Below are positions 38,001 to 64,000 of a DNA stretch of 64,000 nucleotides, piece by piece. Source of the stretch: Trichoplax sp. H2. Lineage: Eukaryota > Placozoa > Uniplacotomia > Trichoplacea. Each line of letters starts with the position of its first letter. Position 1 is the first letter of the stretch. The notes beneath the pieces were generated by a model. That model had not been told where the DNA came from. It searched no databases and saw only the letters and a program-made list of their open reading frames with translations. A program made the translations under genes and the position numbers. The stretch is taken from positions 62,001-126,000 of the forward strand of contig NOWV01000050.1 of the NCBI GenBank assembly GCA_003344405.1, given 5' to 3'.

Positions 38001-41000
38001 AAAATTAACATTTTAAATAAAACGATCTCACATAACAAAGTCGCTACGATAGCAGTAGCACAAAATTTGAACTAATGAAATTATGCTCTTAGCTTTTTCT
38101 GTATTTGGAAATCTTCTACTTTTAGAATTCTAGCTTAATTATGTCTGATTATTAATTTAGATATGATAAATTCCATTTAAACTGATAGTTGGAGCTGGAA
38201 AAATATGTTCTTGAGTGATTTGGATTCAGATATTGTTATTGTATAGGGCTAAAAGATTTATTACTATTACTTTAGCAATGATTTAAATGATTTGACCAGG
38301 ATATAATGAGTCAGCTACCTCAACCTACATTTTGAGTACATGCCACCATTTATCCTTATGAATTAACCTAATACGCTCGTAGTAAGCTTCTGCTAGGTCT
38401 ACCTTCAACATATTATGTCGTATCACTATACGACAAGCAGTTTTAGCATACGAATACATGCAGAACGAATATAAGGGATTAGCATTAGTAGTAGGAACTG
38501 AAATAATTTGTATATAGATATTGCTGTAAAGACATTTTGACAAAGTTTAAAGATAATCCGATTTTTTAAACATAAAATCTGCTCATAACTTATTTTATCT
38601 TATTTCCTTCTTTGATATTACAGTAAGAAACTGCACGTAGTCTAGAGAGCCAAACAATTTAATAAAAATAACGATTTCTAAGTCATGCTGTCTTTACAGA
38701 AAGATATAGATATCACGCCTCTCTTTTAGAAATACTTAGTCTAAGGTAAGTATTAAGATCTGTAAACAGATACTACCAAAAATAAATCTGAAAAGCATTG
38801 TAGGAATATAAAGGAATCCTATATATCTTTAACATACTATGTTGATATATTACTATCAACTATCCTGTTGGGTGGCAATTAACGTCACCAATACTGACGT
38901 TTTCCCTTAGATGAATCTCAGTCAAGTCAGGAGGTTGTTAATCCTCATAGTTTAGATATTGAAACTTTCTATTTGATAGATCACTTTATAAAATGATTCG
39001 GTTATGAATTACTAGATTTAGTAGTAAATCTGGTAATCATTTGTCATAATTTACACATATGGCAAGATTTATAAAGATATCTAGTACGATAATACTAATT
39101 TACGTTATTTTTCTTGAAATCTTTAATTTCTTTGCAACTAAACCTCGACAATTCGGTTTCTCCCTAAAATTCCACAGACTACCGTGCTTAACAATTAACG
39201 ACCTTTCTTTCAAGAGATAATACAGTACGCTTCTTACACAACTGCTACCTTATTCTGAATAGATTTCTGCAGCTAATTCTACGATTCACTAGTGTTAATT
39301 TTGATTTTAATAAACCGGCGAAACTAGCTATATTACAGCATCAAATATATCTAAGAATAACATTGTTTAATTGTACGAAAATAGATGAATTGAACGTGAG
39401 ATTATAAGGCTGTATAAGTGTCTATTTGTAGAAGAAGATTGCAATATGTATTGTAGCAAGTCTATTGAGATGTTTGTATCAAAATCCCGAGACATAAATA
39501 GATTGCGTTAAGTATGTTAGTACTGTGAGATTTTTGTTGTGACGCTTAAATTAAAAACGTGAATTATAAATTGATGGTGCGATAGTAAATTGAGGTGTGA
39601 TTTTGTGACTTAGTTGGCAAGATATGATTATGTTGAAGGAAAATCATCCTGTAGCTAATTGTATATGAATTGTCGTTATTTGCTATAATAATTTAGATAG
39701 TAAAGAGCTAGTCCAAAGATAGTCTTTATAGTAGTTAGACGAGCCTAATTTGTACAATAAAGTAAAAGTTACAAGAAAACTGTAGTTCTTAATTTATTTT
39801 TGGTAAGACACTTTATTACACTATCATATACGGGTGTGTTATATAATTACTAGATATACAATGCATGTTCGTATTTCAGACCATTAGATGTTCATGTTTT
39901 TCTTTTATTTGATACAAATTAATTTTCTTTTGCTTGTATATATAATTATCACCTTAATATCTATAGTAATTTGATTCAGTCGCAATGATTTACATACATA
40001 GATTATTAAAACTACCACATCATTAACTGTAGATTATCGTGACATCGATGCTCTAGTTTTTCGTTGTAGTAATAGGTTTTAGGTCTATAAAATGCATAGG
40101 AGCAATAGACCATAACGGACCTTGTGACCCTAATGATGCATATATTTAAGCCATCTATTCAGCATATCCTTAATATAAATCTTTTCGATGTTCGCCTATA
40201 GCACAAACCCTAGATTCGTAAAATGAACAGGAGTATTAGGCTTGAGCTCTAGACCGTCCTTTTGTAATCGCATCCTATAAACGACTTAATATACTCGTGC
40301 TTTTTAATTTCTACTTCTTGAATACAGCAATGAATGCTTTTGTAAATTACCCACTCCAGGGTGTTACCAGAAATCACTTGCATTAAGAAAACTATGATTA
40401 TGTCAGCAAAATTAAGCAAATTAAAAAAACATTGGCCTTTAAATGTTATGTATCCGGTGAAAATCCTCCATTAAGGTATTCGGTCACATCAAATGACCCT
40501 TTAGAAGCTGCTTATATTACTTCAATTATGACTCTATTCAAACAAATTAAAAGTAAATCAATAAATGATCAGCTGTTATATTATGAGGCAACTTTTCATT
40601 CTATCAACACTCTTTAACATTGATCTTATTGTCTATTATAGACAAAAAAGCTATAAATGTTTTGAAAATGGCAATATGTGCAATTAGCAGTCCAGAGTTT
40701 GATTGTAAGTTTATTTAATAGCTTACTTGATATCTTACGACTAAACTAGTATAATAACTATTATTTATAATTTTATCATTATGATTTATTAATACAATGC
40801 ATATCCGTTATGATATTCTGCCGTTAAAGACTAGCAGTATTATTGACACTTTAATATTAAAATTTAAAAGTATCCTATTAAGTTTACTTGAATAAGATTG
40901 ATACAATGGCAGTATTTGGCCGTAGTAATAATATGGCTATTATGCCTAATAGTCGGAATTCGGGCTTTAGCCCTAACAGTAACACTTTTATACTATTACC

Positions 41001-42422
41001 ATTTCGATATCAGTAAGATAACGTCTAATAACATGCACTAAACTATTTCTTAAATCAAACCGAAATTTGCGTTGTTGTTATTACAACCTTAAATTGGAGT
41101 AGCATGTGATAATCTCGACGTGATTATTTTAAACTAGGCGGAATCAGGCTGTATTATAATACTCACTCTTCTATATTATAGCTATCGCAATCTTCAACCT
41201 GACACCATTTGTATAGCCCATTTCTGTACAATTTTTATATTGAACTGTTGTGGATTATACTAGCAATAGTGATAGATAGCTATATCATATTACTATTTCA
41301 ATTTCAAATTTGATAGGTACATCGGCTTTTACTAATTATTGTTAAGCTAGGGTAGGTATAGTTTATACAAGCAGTATTTCTTTCTCTGTAGATATTTTGC
41401 TTTAGCCTTGATAGCATCGAATAGCCTCTAGTGAATTACCAATTTAAGCCAACTGCTATGGTTTATAATAACGAAAGGTTAAACCTCATGTTAGTAACAT
41501 TGCGAAAATAAACTTGGTGATCTTCCAAAATATTAGTATTTAGTTACTTAATTGGAAAGCAAGACTGTTCTATTTTGTAATAGTACTGTAGTAATTACAA
41601 CTACACAAACCTCATTAAAGTAGTGACAGAAGGTATTTCAGTTACTTCTAAATTTACTTAGATCAAAATCGTAATGTCTTAACAGACAATCTAACGGTAG
41701 GCTTTCACTAAGCATCATTAGGTTAAATCTAACAGCATTAGAGACTGAAAATATCTAAGCCTTTCTTTATTAATCCACTACAGTATAGCTGTGGCATATT
41801 AAATATCGTTATACGAGTAGTATACTAGGAAGCATCGTCCTTTAACAATTTTTTAAAATTTTAATCATATATAACTTCATATCAGCGCAACATAAATTCT
41901 AGCATTTAATATTTGCTTTGCAAATATCATCCAAAGTATTTGGAAATGCTTCTTTTTAATTTTTCAATTGAATAGTGACGAAACAAATGTAATAATTCAG
42001 ACTTTGTTTTGTTTGAAAAGGGAAGTAAAATTGATTAGAAGTATTCTTTATCGTCATATTCTTTTTCATCCTATTTTGGGCAATCATCAAAAGATCCAGA
42101 CATATTTTAAATCTACGTGTACTGCATCCATAAGATATCATCAAGAAAAAACGATTTGTATTTATGTTAAAGGCATAATGATAGTATATTCTTGGTATTA
42201 TTATTCATTTATAGAATTTCATATTCAAAAATGTTCAGATAGAGCCTGATTTTAAGACAGTATTCTCCAAAAAATAACGTTATAAATTACGACACCAAGG
42301 TGGTCCAAAATATACACTTATTCTTTAAATAAAGAAGTATGTATACAACAATGAAAATTCCTATTTTAATCTTGGCGACGCTTACCATAAAACTGCACAC
42401 ATGATGTCCCTTAATGTATTCA
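35001..42422. other. Long intergenic region, no gene recognised
   Basis: 7.4 kb of strongly AT-rich sequence. The only coding-like piece is a short plus-strand frame at about 40432-40617, which lacks an ATG and family similarity I recognise. The segment nearest 42422 should contain the 3' untranslated region of the ABCC4-like gene. Confidence 0.4.
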
Positions 42423-54049
<11,627 letters not shown>

Positions 54050-55786
54050 CTGTTTGATTAACATTATCAAGAAAACGCCAAATGAGAAATTCGATAAAAT
54101 GAGATTTCATGACTGATATCTTATCTCATAGTATTGCTGGTTAATCTAGTACATTATCAAGCAATACATATATATGAAAATATAAAAATTAGATTACGTG
54201 TAAAAACAGTTTACAAATTAAACGTGTACTCTGCTAAGTATAACATTTTATGATGTGGTCACACAGACTCTGAAGCTCAGCCAAAATATAGTTACAATTT
54301 TTATATTCCTTGTACGATTAAATGACTACAAGGATCAATAACAACTTATAGTTTTACAGATAATGCAACTCGTAAATTTTATTTTCTATAACTGCATTAA
54401 TAAAGATAGTGATATCATGGCATAAATATTGCATCAACAAGAATAGAATAAAATACGTACGATTAAATGGTTGCTAGATAAAGTGATTTAATAAGGCATA
54501 TTTTAGATCGAAATCAAATTTAGTTGCCTTCTATGCTGTCCAGCATTAATTTATTGCTTTATAAGTAATTTTAATATCATTCAGATATCAAAATTTACCA
54601 CACTAATCGAAGTGTAAGCAGACTAAAGCGATGGTATCCATTAAACGTACTGTACTTGTTGCAATTTCTCACGTGTGATACTTTCTTGTTTGCTATAACT
54701 ACGAAGAATGCCAGTTTTATAATTATTTTTGGGGGTCATGAACTGACGAGAGTAGACTGCCTAAATTGTTTCTACTTTACGTGGACAGAGATTGAAATCT
54801 TTCAATGTCATCATTTGGAACGATTAACATACCAGAATGTCACAAAGCGAGATAGAAAGAATGCTGATTGCAGAGGGCTAGTCTTTGGATTATGTGAGGT
54901 GTTGTCGTTTTCTTTACTGTCTTTGGATGATTGCTGCTCTTGCTTCATAGTCAATCCATGGATAGGTATTATATTATCAAGTTAAGTTAAAAGTCAATCA
55001 TACCATCCTATCCAAAGTTATAACTCGATGATTAAGTTTAACTTTAATTGAAGCTTTCAATTATTGGCAAGATAAATTATGGTAAACTATCAAATGCAGT
55101 ATATTAAAGCAGTCATCTATTAATCTTCAATAACTGGAATCAATCAATTTGCTGTGGCTATTTTATAAGGATTATCACATTAAAAAATTGCCTCAATAAC
55201 ATAATTATCATTATTAAAACATATTAAATTAGTTGGCTATTATATATTGTCATATAATTTTTCCATAACAATAACTACCAATCATAATAATTGCAACCTT
55301 CATTAAGGATAACAATCAGTGAAATCATGTTTATATTATAGAAAATGACGGATCAGATCTGATAGCATACTGTCAATGGAAGTGTGGAAGGTTAATCAAG
55401 AAAATACTACAATGCGGCCGCAAGCGATGACTGAAACAATTCATTCCGTGACAAAACTATACTTTGCTATTGTGATGGATTAGTAGGCCAGTGGATAATT
55501 CTTGATTAATATTTATAAATCTAATAAGAATGCAATGTGTTGTTATGTAGATCATCGTTGATATTATTCTACGTACTGAAATGCATGTGTATATGCGTAG
55601 ATCATTATATCAAAGTCTTACGTACATTGTTAATTAACTCTAAATGATCGAATAATCTCAAGATCTGATTTTGTATGGTGTAATGTATTTATTTCTGCGT
55701 TTATATCCCATTTCTTTTACAACAATGTGGATAATCTGAGAAGCACATGAGGTCATTTTATACCTCTGTTACAAAGAATATCTTAC

Positions 55787-55818
55787 CTTGAGTAATTGCT
55801 ATAATTCCAATGATCCAT
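55787..55818 (-). other. Weak candidate 5' exon for the ABCC4-like gene
   Basis: ATG at 55818 opens MDHWNYSNYS and ends AG|GTAAGA, whose phase would join the WLNPLF exon at 54049. It lacks the SRxFF motif expected before WLNPLF, so this may be chance. Another short frame with a good donor (CAAA|GTAAGT, about 57715) starts at 57809 and is equally unproven. Confidence 0.15.
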
Positions 55819-56416
55819 TATATAGTAAGTTCTCCATACTTGTCACGCAGGGCTGGATAGTGTATAGTGTAAGTTTATGCTCTAGGTGTGATATATACCG
55901 ATTTTCATTTGTATCTATTGTTGATTTACACATATAATCAGCCATTATAGGGATTATTTTAAAGTAATGCCTTTTACACTGTTCATTCTCAACTCTATTT
56001 TGCATTGTAATAGCTAGATAATATTTTACTAAATCGAAATTATTCCATTATTCGACGTTTATTCATTTTATTAATTTTATTTCAGTCATCGTTAGACATA
56101 CGCGTTGACATGCTTTGATTTACGTTGGAGAGTTTCTTATTACACTATGACATTAAGTAGCTCAAAGTGAAATACGAATTAATGAAAGCTCTCTGCACTC
56201 GTAACTCCATTTAGAGCCTACTTGAACAGTTACTACTTGTTATTATGTATATATATATATATACAACGCGTTGAGAAATACGCATACAGTAGAGATGCAG
56301 CATAATCAAACAGCATGAGTCATCAATGATGTGATATAAAGCAACAGGATTGCAACGATCTAAAAAGGGATTATTGATATTGCTTTCTGAAAAGAGTGCA
56401 ATCAAGAGACTGAATA

Positions 56417-56810
56417 AGGATACTAGCTAATTGAAGTTCATATACAGGTGACTTTTTTCTACTAAGCCTTTAATCATTACCGGTAGGAGAATACTAGCTT
56501 TAAAGGAATAATGTCTAGTGTATGTGTAATTTAAGATTTTAACTATCCAAAGCTTAGTGAAGCTCATTCACCTATGATTTCTTTCTACTAAGCCGTTAAT
56601 CGCTACTGGTACTAGAATACTAGCTTGAACGGAACGAGGTCTAATGTAAATGGAAGATTGTAACTATCCGAAGAGGATTATTGATCTTGATTGAACTAGG
56701 TTACTAGCTTATTGAAGTCCATCCACTGATAATTTCTTTCTACTAAGTCTGTAATCGTTACTGATAGGAGAATAGAATCTTGAATGAGACAATGTCTAAT
56801 GTATATGGTT
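56417..56810. repeat. Tandem repeat, ~135-bp unit, 3 copies
   Basis: TTTCTACTAAGCC(T/G)TTAATC recurs at about 56457, 56583 and 56728. Flanking blocks are ACTAGCT-ATTGAAGTTCAT before, and GTAGGAGAATACTAGCTT plus ATGTCTA-TGTA after. Confidence 0.75.
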
Positions 56811-59271
56811 CTTATTAGAACCTACTATAGCAAACTTAGAACTTCCAGACTAAGATCCGATCGAAGACGTCTCTGGTCTATGCTGGAAGTCATGGAATTC
56901 TATAGTACTAAGATATGACCATATCGAATCAAATTTTGAACACTAATTCATTGTTAATATCTACGTAGAGTTTTAGAAATGTACCGATGAGTGAAATGAA
57001 TGGTAATATGAGCTAAACTTAATATTGCCTGTAGGGTACTTAAGCAAGCTGGTGAACATCTTGTGATTGGTGAGTCGTGAGTAAAAACCATTCCTCAAAA
57101 AACACTATGATAAAGCACTGCCACGTTTTGAAGCTTCTGTAGAATTCTTGTGTAGTACATGACTTATCACTGTTACTACATTATAATATTTATGAACTTG
57201 AATATAGCATTTATCGCTCTAAAAATCTTGTAAAACTCTTCAACAAATTGTATTTAATCGCAACAGTTAGACAGTAAAAAATTTTCGCGGCATTAGCTAG
57301 TCTACTTTAAACTTCTACAAAATTCCTCTAGGGCAAGATACAATGGTCTAATAGCGTAGAAAACTAGAAATATCATTTGCATTGCTAGATTAAATCAATA
57401 GTGCCGTTCGCTATGGTAATTTTCCTTGCTATCACGATATCTCACTTAGGTAATAGAGGGTTTTGGACTGCCGTAGTACTGCAACTAATGTGTGCATGTC
57501 TTATTTTGATATCCCATGATAAGGCCCTCACGAGAGGCTTTACTACAGCATGTTGTCCACAGTTTAATATATACCAATTAGCATACATTAAAAGTCCCAT
57601 TATGACGACTATGACACTATAGTTGCATAATTAATTAAAGCAGAAAAATGTAGCACAATAAGACCATGGGTGCATCTAGTATACATAGACAAGATAATAC
57701 TATGAGCAAACTTACTTTGTACCGAAGGCTCAAACATACTGTATCGAGTGGATTTTTTCTTGCACGCCTGCTGAGATTTTGAAATATTCAGATAATCAAG
57801 ATATTTCATCTGATTCTTCTAGGCTAATCCATCCGTTAAGTTCAGCCGCGATTCCTTCCTTTCTTCTTTGCTAAATCTGCTAACTATTGATTAAAACTAG
57901 TGCTGTACTTGGTGAGTCATCCGATAGAAGTTTGCTACGGTAGGGTATACAACGAGACGATTTCTACACAATTTCAGCTGCCACTGATATAGACTAGAGT
58001 GAATTAAACTGGTAAAATTTCTACTACTAGACATTCTAATTACAATTGAATCATAGGAGTAAAAGTATTGAATCATGATATCAATACTGAATCTACATTA
58101 GAGACCAATCAATAAGATTTAAGTCTCCAACCATTGCTTACGGTCATTTTTCGCTTTCTTGCTTTCTGGATTATTACGATGCTATACTATGATACGTATC
58201 TGATTTTCTTCTGAATGAATGAATTATTTAATGAATATAAAATGTTACAAATTAATTGAATGAATATATTTAGTAGAGATCTGATCATGACTCAATTCTT
58301 CGAAAAAATGAACCTAAAATACTAACTTTCATCTCTACCATCACATTGACTAGGGTTAACATCATTCTGAAATGGATGACCATCATCAAACTACAACGGT
58401 ATAAAGCAAACTCTTGGCAAATGCAATTACAATAGAGGTAGCGGCAGGATCACCTGAAATAGGCATATTGGAATAAGCTGTTTCAACTACCCATTAAAAT
58501 AAATGTTCACACTGCTTAAACTAACTCGGTCAATTAAGAGTCCTTTTGAACACATCCGGAGCATATCATTACGACTAAGTTTCTTTTAAATATTTTCTTG
58601 GCGGTAGACTGCACTTGATGTAGCTACAATACGATAGATACTCGTATCTTCAATGAACAATCAACTGAAAACTCTTACTACTTAAAACACATTAATCGAC
58701 TGGTTAAAAGAACTAAACAGTATTTATAAGCCCTTTCAATGAATATTCCCTTGGCTAGCCCCTTAGAAATAGCGATAACGAAGGAAATTACAATATACGT
58801 TTAATATCATACGAATCGTACACAATTAATAATTAATATCTAATAGACTCTACAACACCGAAAATTGAAGAAAATGTATTGGCAATAAGAGTAAGATTAC
58901 ATTATGATTTTCACAGAGGTATCGATGGAATGCTATGCATATAATATAACACCAACTACACAACTAATCAATCAATTGCCAGCAATCGATAGGTAGGTGT
59001 CTATCTATTCGATCAAAAATTTCAATCGAAAATCTCCACTTCAAAGTGTTACTATATCTACAGAATTATTCCAAAAGTTGAGGAGCAATTTCTAAACTTA
59101 AAAATTTTTATACTATTATTAATCGCTGTAGAGTATGATCTCAATCTTGTTGAAAAGCCACTAACGGTAATCTAGGAAATACCAATTATTCACATCACGT
59201 CTAGCGGTATTTATTAATATTGAATCATTATTTCACAAGTATTAAACATTTTCAAGCATAATCATAGCTAA
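56811..59271. other. Intergenic, no gene recognised
   Basis: AT-rich sequence upstream of MPDU1. It may contain unseen 5' exons of the ABCC4-like gene. I found no convincing coding exon. Confidence 0.4.
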
Positions 59272-60006
59272 ATGATGTTCGACTACACTATGTTCTACTC
59301 AATTATGGATTTGCGTCATTGTATTCATATCCAATATAAAGATTTACGTTGTGTTGGATTTCTGTTGAGCAAAGCAATTGGTTACGCCATTGTTGTTGGC
59401 TCTGCTGTTGTTAAATTGCCCCAATTGCATAAAATCTACAGCGCTAAAACAGTGACAGGCATTAGCTTGCTTTCGTTATTATTGGCCTTAATTGGAATTA
59501 CTATTAGTATGAGTTTCAATATCGCAATGCAGTATCCATTTAGTACCTGGGGTGAATCGATGACTTTATCAGTTCAATATGCAATCATTATCATCTTTTA
59601 CTTTTATTATACTAGAAATTTCACGTATCTTTTAACATTTCTGTTACTACATGCTGCATCGATAATTTACCTAACTATGGGCTATCTGAGTCAAGATAAA
59701 TTAACGATGTTAGCAGTGGTTACCATACCAACTGCGCAAATTAGCAAAGCTATACAAGTATTTGTCAATTTTCATCATGGTCATACTGGCGTCTTGTCGA
59801 AATTAACTATAGGTTTGGAATGTCTAGGCTCTATTGGCAGAATTTATACAACACTATTGGAGACAGATAGTCTTATTCTTCTAGCAAATTTCTTGATTGA
59901 TGCAGTGTGTAATACCACTTTATTCCTACAGATTATAATTTATCGAAAGAAAACACAAAAAGTTCTATCTAGTCAACAAGCTACTACTAGTTATGAAAAT
60001 ATTTAA
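59272..60006 (+). CDS. MPDU1: MPDU1, mannose-P-dolichol utilization defect 1 (PQ-loop membrane protein), intronless
   Basis: ER membrane protein needed for use of dolichol-phosphate mannose and glucose in N-glycan and GPI-anchor synthesis. The single open frame encodes 244 residues (human 247), multi-spanning. Recognisable segments are LLSKAIGYAIVVGSAVVKLP with the first PQ loop (KLPQLHKI), YPFSTWGES, the second loop region where the proline is replaced (PTAQISKAIQ), NFHHGHTGVLSKLT, and GSIGRIYTTLLET. This order is diagnostic for MPDU1 rather than cystinosin. The tail ends YENI. It has no intron although all other genes here are split. It lies between two ABCC4-like genes on the opposite strand. 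AATAAA follows at 60174-60179. Confidence 0.93.
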   Translation: MMFDYTMFYSIMDLRHCIHIQYKDLRCVGFLLSKAIGYAIVVGSAVVKLPQLHKIYSAKTVTGISLLSLLLALIGITISMSFNIAMQYPFSTWGESMTLSVQYAIIIIFYFYYTRNFTYLLTFLLLHAASIIYLTMGYLSQDKLTMLAVVTIPTAQISKAIQVFVNFHHGHTGVLSKLTIGLECLGSIGRIYTTLLETDSLILLANFLIDAVCNTTLFLQIIIYRKKTQKVLSSQQATTSYENI

Positions 60007-62232
60007 ATTGATTGGGACACCTAATGTTAAGAATTTTATCAAGACTTAGGCAAGTAATAAGATATCACAGACAAGAAGGAAATACATAAGTCGAAAACAG
60101 ATAATTATTTCTGTCAATGAGATTATTTTCTAATCATAACGCGCTAGGACATGGATAATTATGAATTTGAAATAATAAAAAAGTAAAAGACTGTACCAAT
60201 ATATATATATATTGTGTGCTTTTCTACGATTTGAATTGTAATTTGATAATAAAATGGTAGCGGAAATTTTCTTATATTACAATGCCATTTCCTACTGATA
60301 TATTGTAAGGATTTCTCTAAGCATCTATTTAATGATGAGACGTGATTCTAAATAGATTTTAATATATAGTAGAAATGGTTAGTCTTATTCAATGTCGAAT
60401 AGAAAAGGGTAACAACTGCTGCAAAGATTTTTATAACTAGTACAAAGGAATTCGAAATAATTGGTATCAATCATGATCAGTGGACTGATAATTAGAAGAG
60501 GGTGAAATATTTGTCGATATTTCATATTACTATGCTGTTACAAATCATAAATGATATGATCATTTGGATTATAATATATATTAATAGAAAATCTACAAAA
60601 AATAAAAGACGAAATGAGCAATCTGAAATCATTTTACTTAGCAACAAAAAACAGGATAGTTAATCCGGGCACTTTAATGTAAACGCATACGGAGAATTTA
60701 AACTACACATATTCAAGCTAGTATGTTTGAGAATGAAGAAACTTATTTTATCTATTTTGCATCGCTTCATATTATCACTAAGGATCTTTCTAAACTGAAC
60801 TTTGCGAGCCGATTTTGTTAATATAGTTTCATCAGAGACCTGTAGCTAGCTCGATAGGTAATGTATGGTCTCATATACTGCAGATAGCCTCGTCATATTA
60901 AAATAATTGAAGATCTATTTCATTATTTTTATATCGTTGCCATCAACAAATACGATATACAGGAGTCAATTATGTGAAAAGAACACCCTATACCTAACTA
61001 TAACAACAGAATAACCTTAAATAGTTAGAGAGAAAGCAAGCTATAGAAATCAATTGATTAGAATTATTTTTCCTGTTACTGCGCACTGTACAGCACAACA
61101 TAAATCCCTCCGCGATAATAAAATTTGGGGGAGCTAGAAACAGTACGCAAGTTATAAAAAGGCTACAGTCATTTTAGTCTAGTATCGATCAATATTGCAC
61201 AGCAAAATTCATCATAATTTCATAATTTCATAATACGGCCAAAATTGTATGTCAGATGAAAATTAATCGAGTGTAATTATTAAAAGCTTGTTTTTATACC
61301 ATGCGATATGACCATTTCTTTAAGTAACAAGCACGAACTAGTTATTATTCATGAACTGGATAATGTTCAACATATGGAGAGAATGTTTCCACATCCAACT
61401 GTTGAGTACTTCATTATTATCATGAATTATAAATTGAACTAATTAACAGACATTATTCCATTTGCTATCAACAATATTTAGTTCTAGTCTGAAAGAATGA
61501 ATTACAACCAATTTTTCAAATGTAACCGGTGGCAATAGTAAAAAATGGGAAGATGCCAAAATTTGATAAAGTGATAACTTATGCTAATACAAATTAATTT
61601 AAGCCCCTGCACGATTTAAATCTATACAAGCGAAGACAAACTCAAGTCTATGATGTATCACTTAGAATAATAAGAATCGTAGAAATCAACATATTAAACA
61701 TTGATTTTGAACGGCATAATAATGATAATAATAAGCTTGAGTTGAAGAAATCGATCATAGAATAACAATAATTAAACAAGTGAATTCTTCTTACAGAGGA
61801 AAGCTCAAAAATACACAGCAAATAAAACGTCAAGAATGGAAATTGAGCGATGAATAGGATAAGTTTAGGTTAAAATAGCTACCGAAAAATGATTACTATA
61901 TAGAGAAAATAAGTGCTCAATAATTTATAGGATACAAGACTCTTTGTTAAAGAGTTTGTTCATCATGGAATAAAATAAGAGCGTCTATAAAAATTGTGAA
62001 CTTAGCAATCATTTGAAGATAGTGAATAACGTTAATATTTTGTTGCTTGATTTTTAGTGCCATTTTTCTTCGGTGAGTGTATGGCTATATTATATTGAAT
62101 TACTTTAGAAGTAATATGTATTAAATCAATAAGGTTATGGTAATAAATTGTTAACCATGAAAAAGAGTAAGGGTATAACGTAAATCTATTTAATCTGTTA
62201 TATTTGCTAGGGGAAGAGACAAATAGAATTAA
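60007..62232. other. Intergenic, no gene recognised
   Basis: MPDU1 3' flank and the 3' flank of the second ABCC4-like gene. AT-rich, with an AT dinucleotide run near 60199-60212; no coding exon seen. Confidence 0.45.

Positions 62233-64000
<1,768 letters not shown>

Noticed and set aside
38325-38543. Minus-strand frame ending KDKWWHVLKM
   Set aside because: Isolated, no relatives recognised, no convincing splice partners; most likely chance.
59272-60006. Cystinosin identity for the PQ-loop gene
   Set aside because: FHHGHTG, KLPQ and the RIYTTLLET segment match MPDU1; cystinosin motifs are absent.

Overview
This is an AT-rich, intron-containing animal genome segment. An integrin alpha subunit, a CREB/ATF1-type transcription factor and a neuroglobin/globin-X-like globin, all on GT-AG introns of mostly 100-600 bp, place it in Metazoa. 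The gene style (many short exons, ancestral intron positions, moderate intergenic gaps) looks most like an early-branching animal such as a placozoan. That placement is inference and I could not test it.

Layout, left to right. (1) 1-2975 (-): 5' end of an integrin alpha gene that runs off the left edge. (2) 3.1-4.03 kb: palindrome-rich TACTGTA sequence, then a ~70-bp minisatellite of seven copies. (3) 5401-7871 (-): HOP2/PSMC3IP, divergent from (4) 8482-10884 (+): METTL5, which converges on (5) 10965-16950 (-): MLH1; the two stop codons are only 80 bp apart. (6) 16.95-24.04 kb: a long gap with diverged duplications and a promoter-like island holding four TGACGT sites. (7) 24040-25441 (+): CREB with an intact KID phospho-site and bZIP. 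(8) 27073-32853 (-): a three-exon globin with a potential N-myristoylation signal and canonical B12.2 and G7.0 introns; the first intron is ~5 kb and is built largely of diverged tandem repeats. (9) 32.9-42.4 kb: no gene recognised, some repeats. (10) 42423-54049 (-), 5' end unresolved: an ABCC4/MRP4-like transporter. (11) 59272-60006 (+): intronless MPDU1. (12) 62233-64000 (-): 3' end of a second ABCC4-like transporter that continues off the right edge.

The most unusual feature is the first ABCC4-like gene. One 3.5-kb exon, joined in phase to the end of transmembrane domain 1 upstream and carrying the Walker A of nucleotide-binding domain 1 at its end, encodes about 1,100 extra residues of probably disordered sequence between these domains. 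This linker holds nine tandem ~21-residue repeats around a hydrophobic-L-x-hydrophobic-P core and several basophilic kinase motifs. The neighbouring paralogue lacks a visible equivalent in the part seen but has a ~300-residue disordered C-terminal tail carrying similar LxLP-type motifs. The pair suggests regulatory tails evolved independently or were exchanged within a local transporter cluster, in the manner of (but at a different position from) the CFTR R domain.

The genes do not form a pathway; HOP2 and MLH1 both act in meiotic recombination, but their closeness is probably chance.
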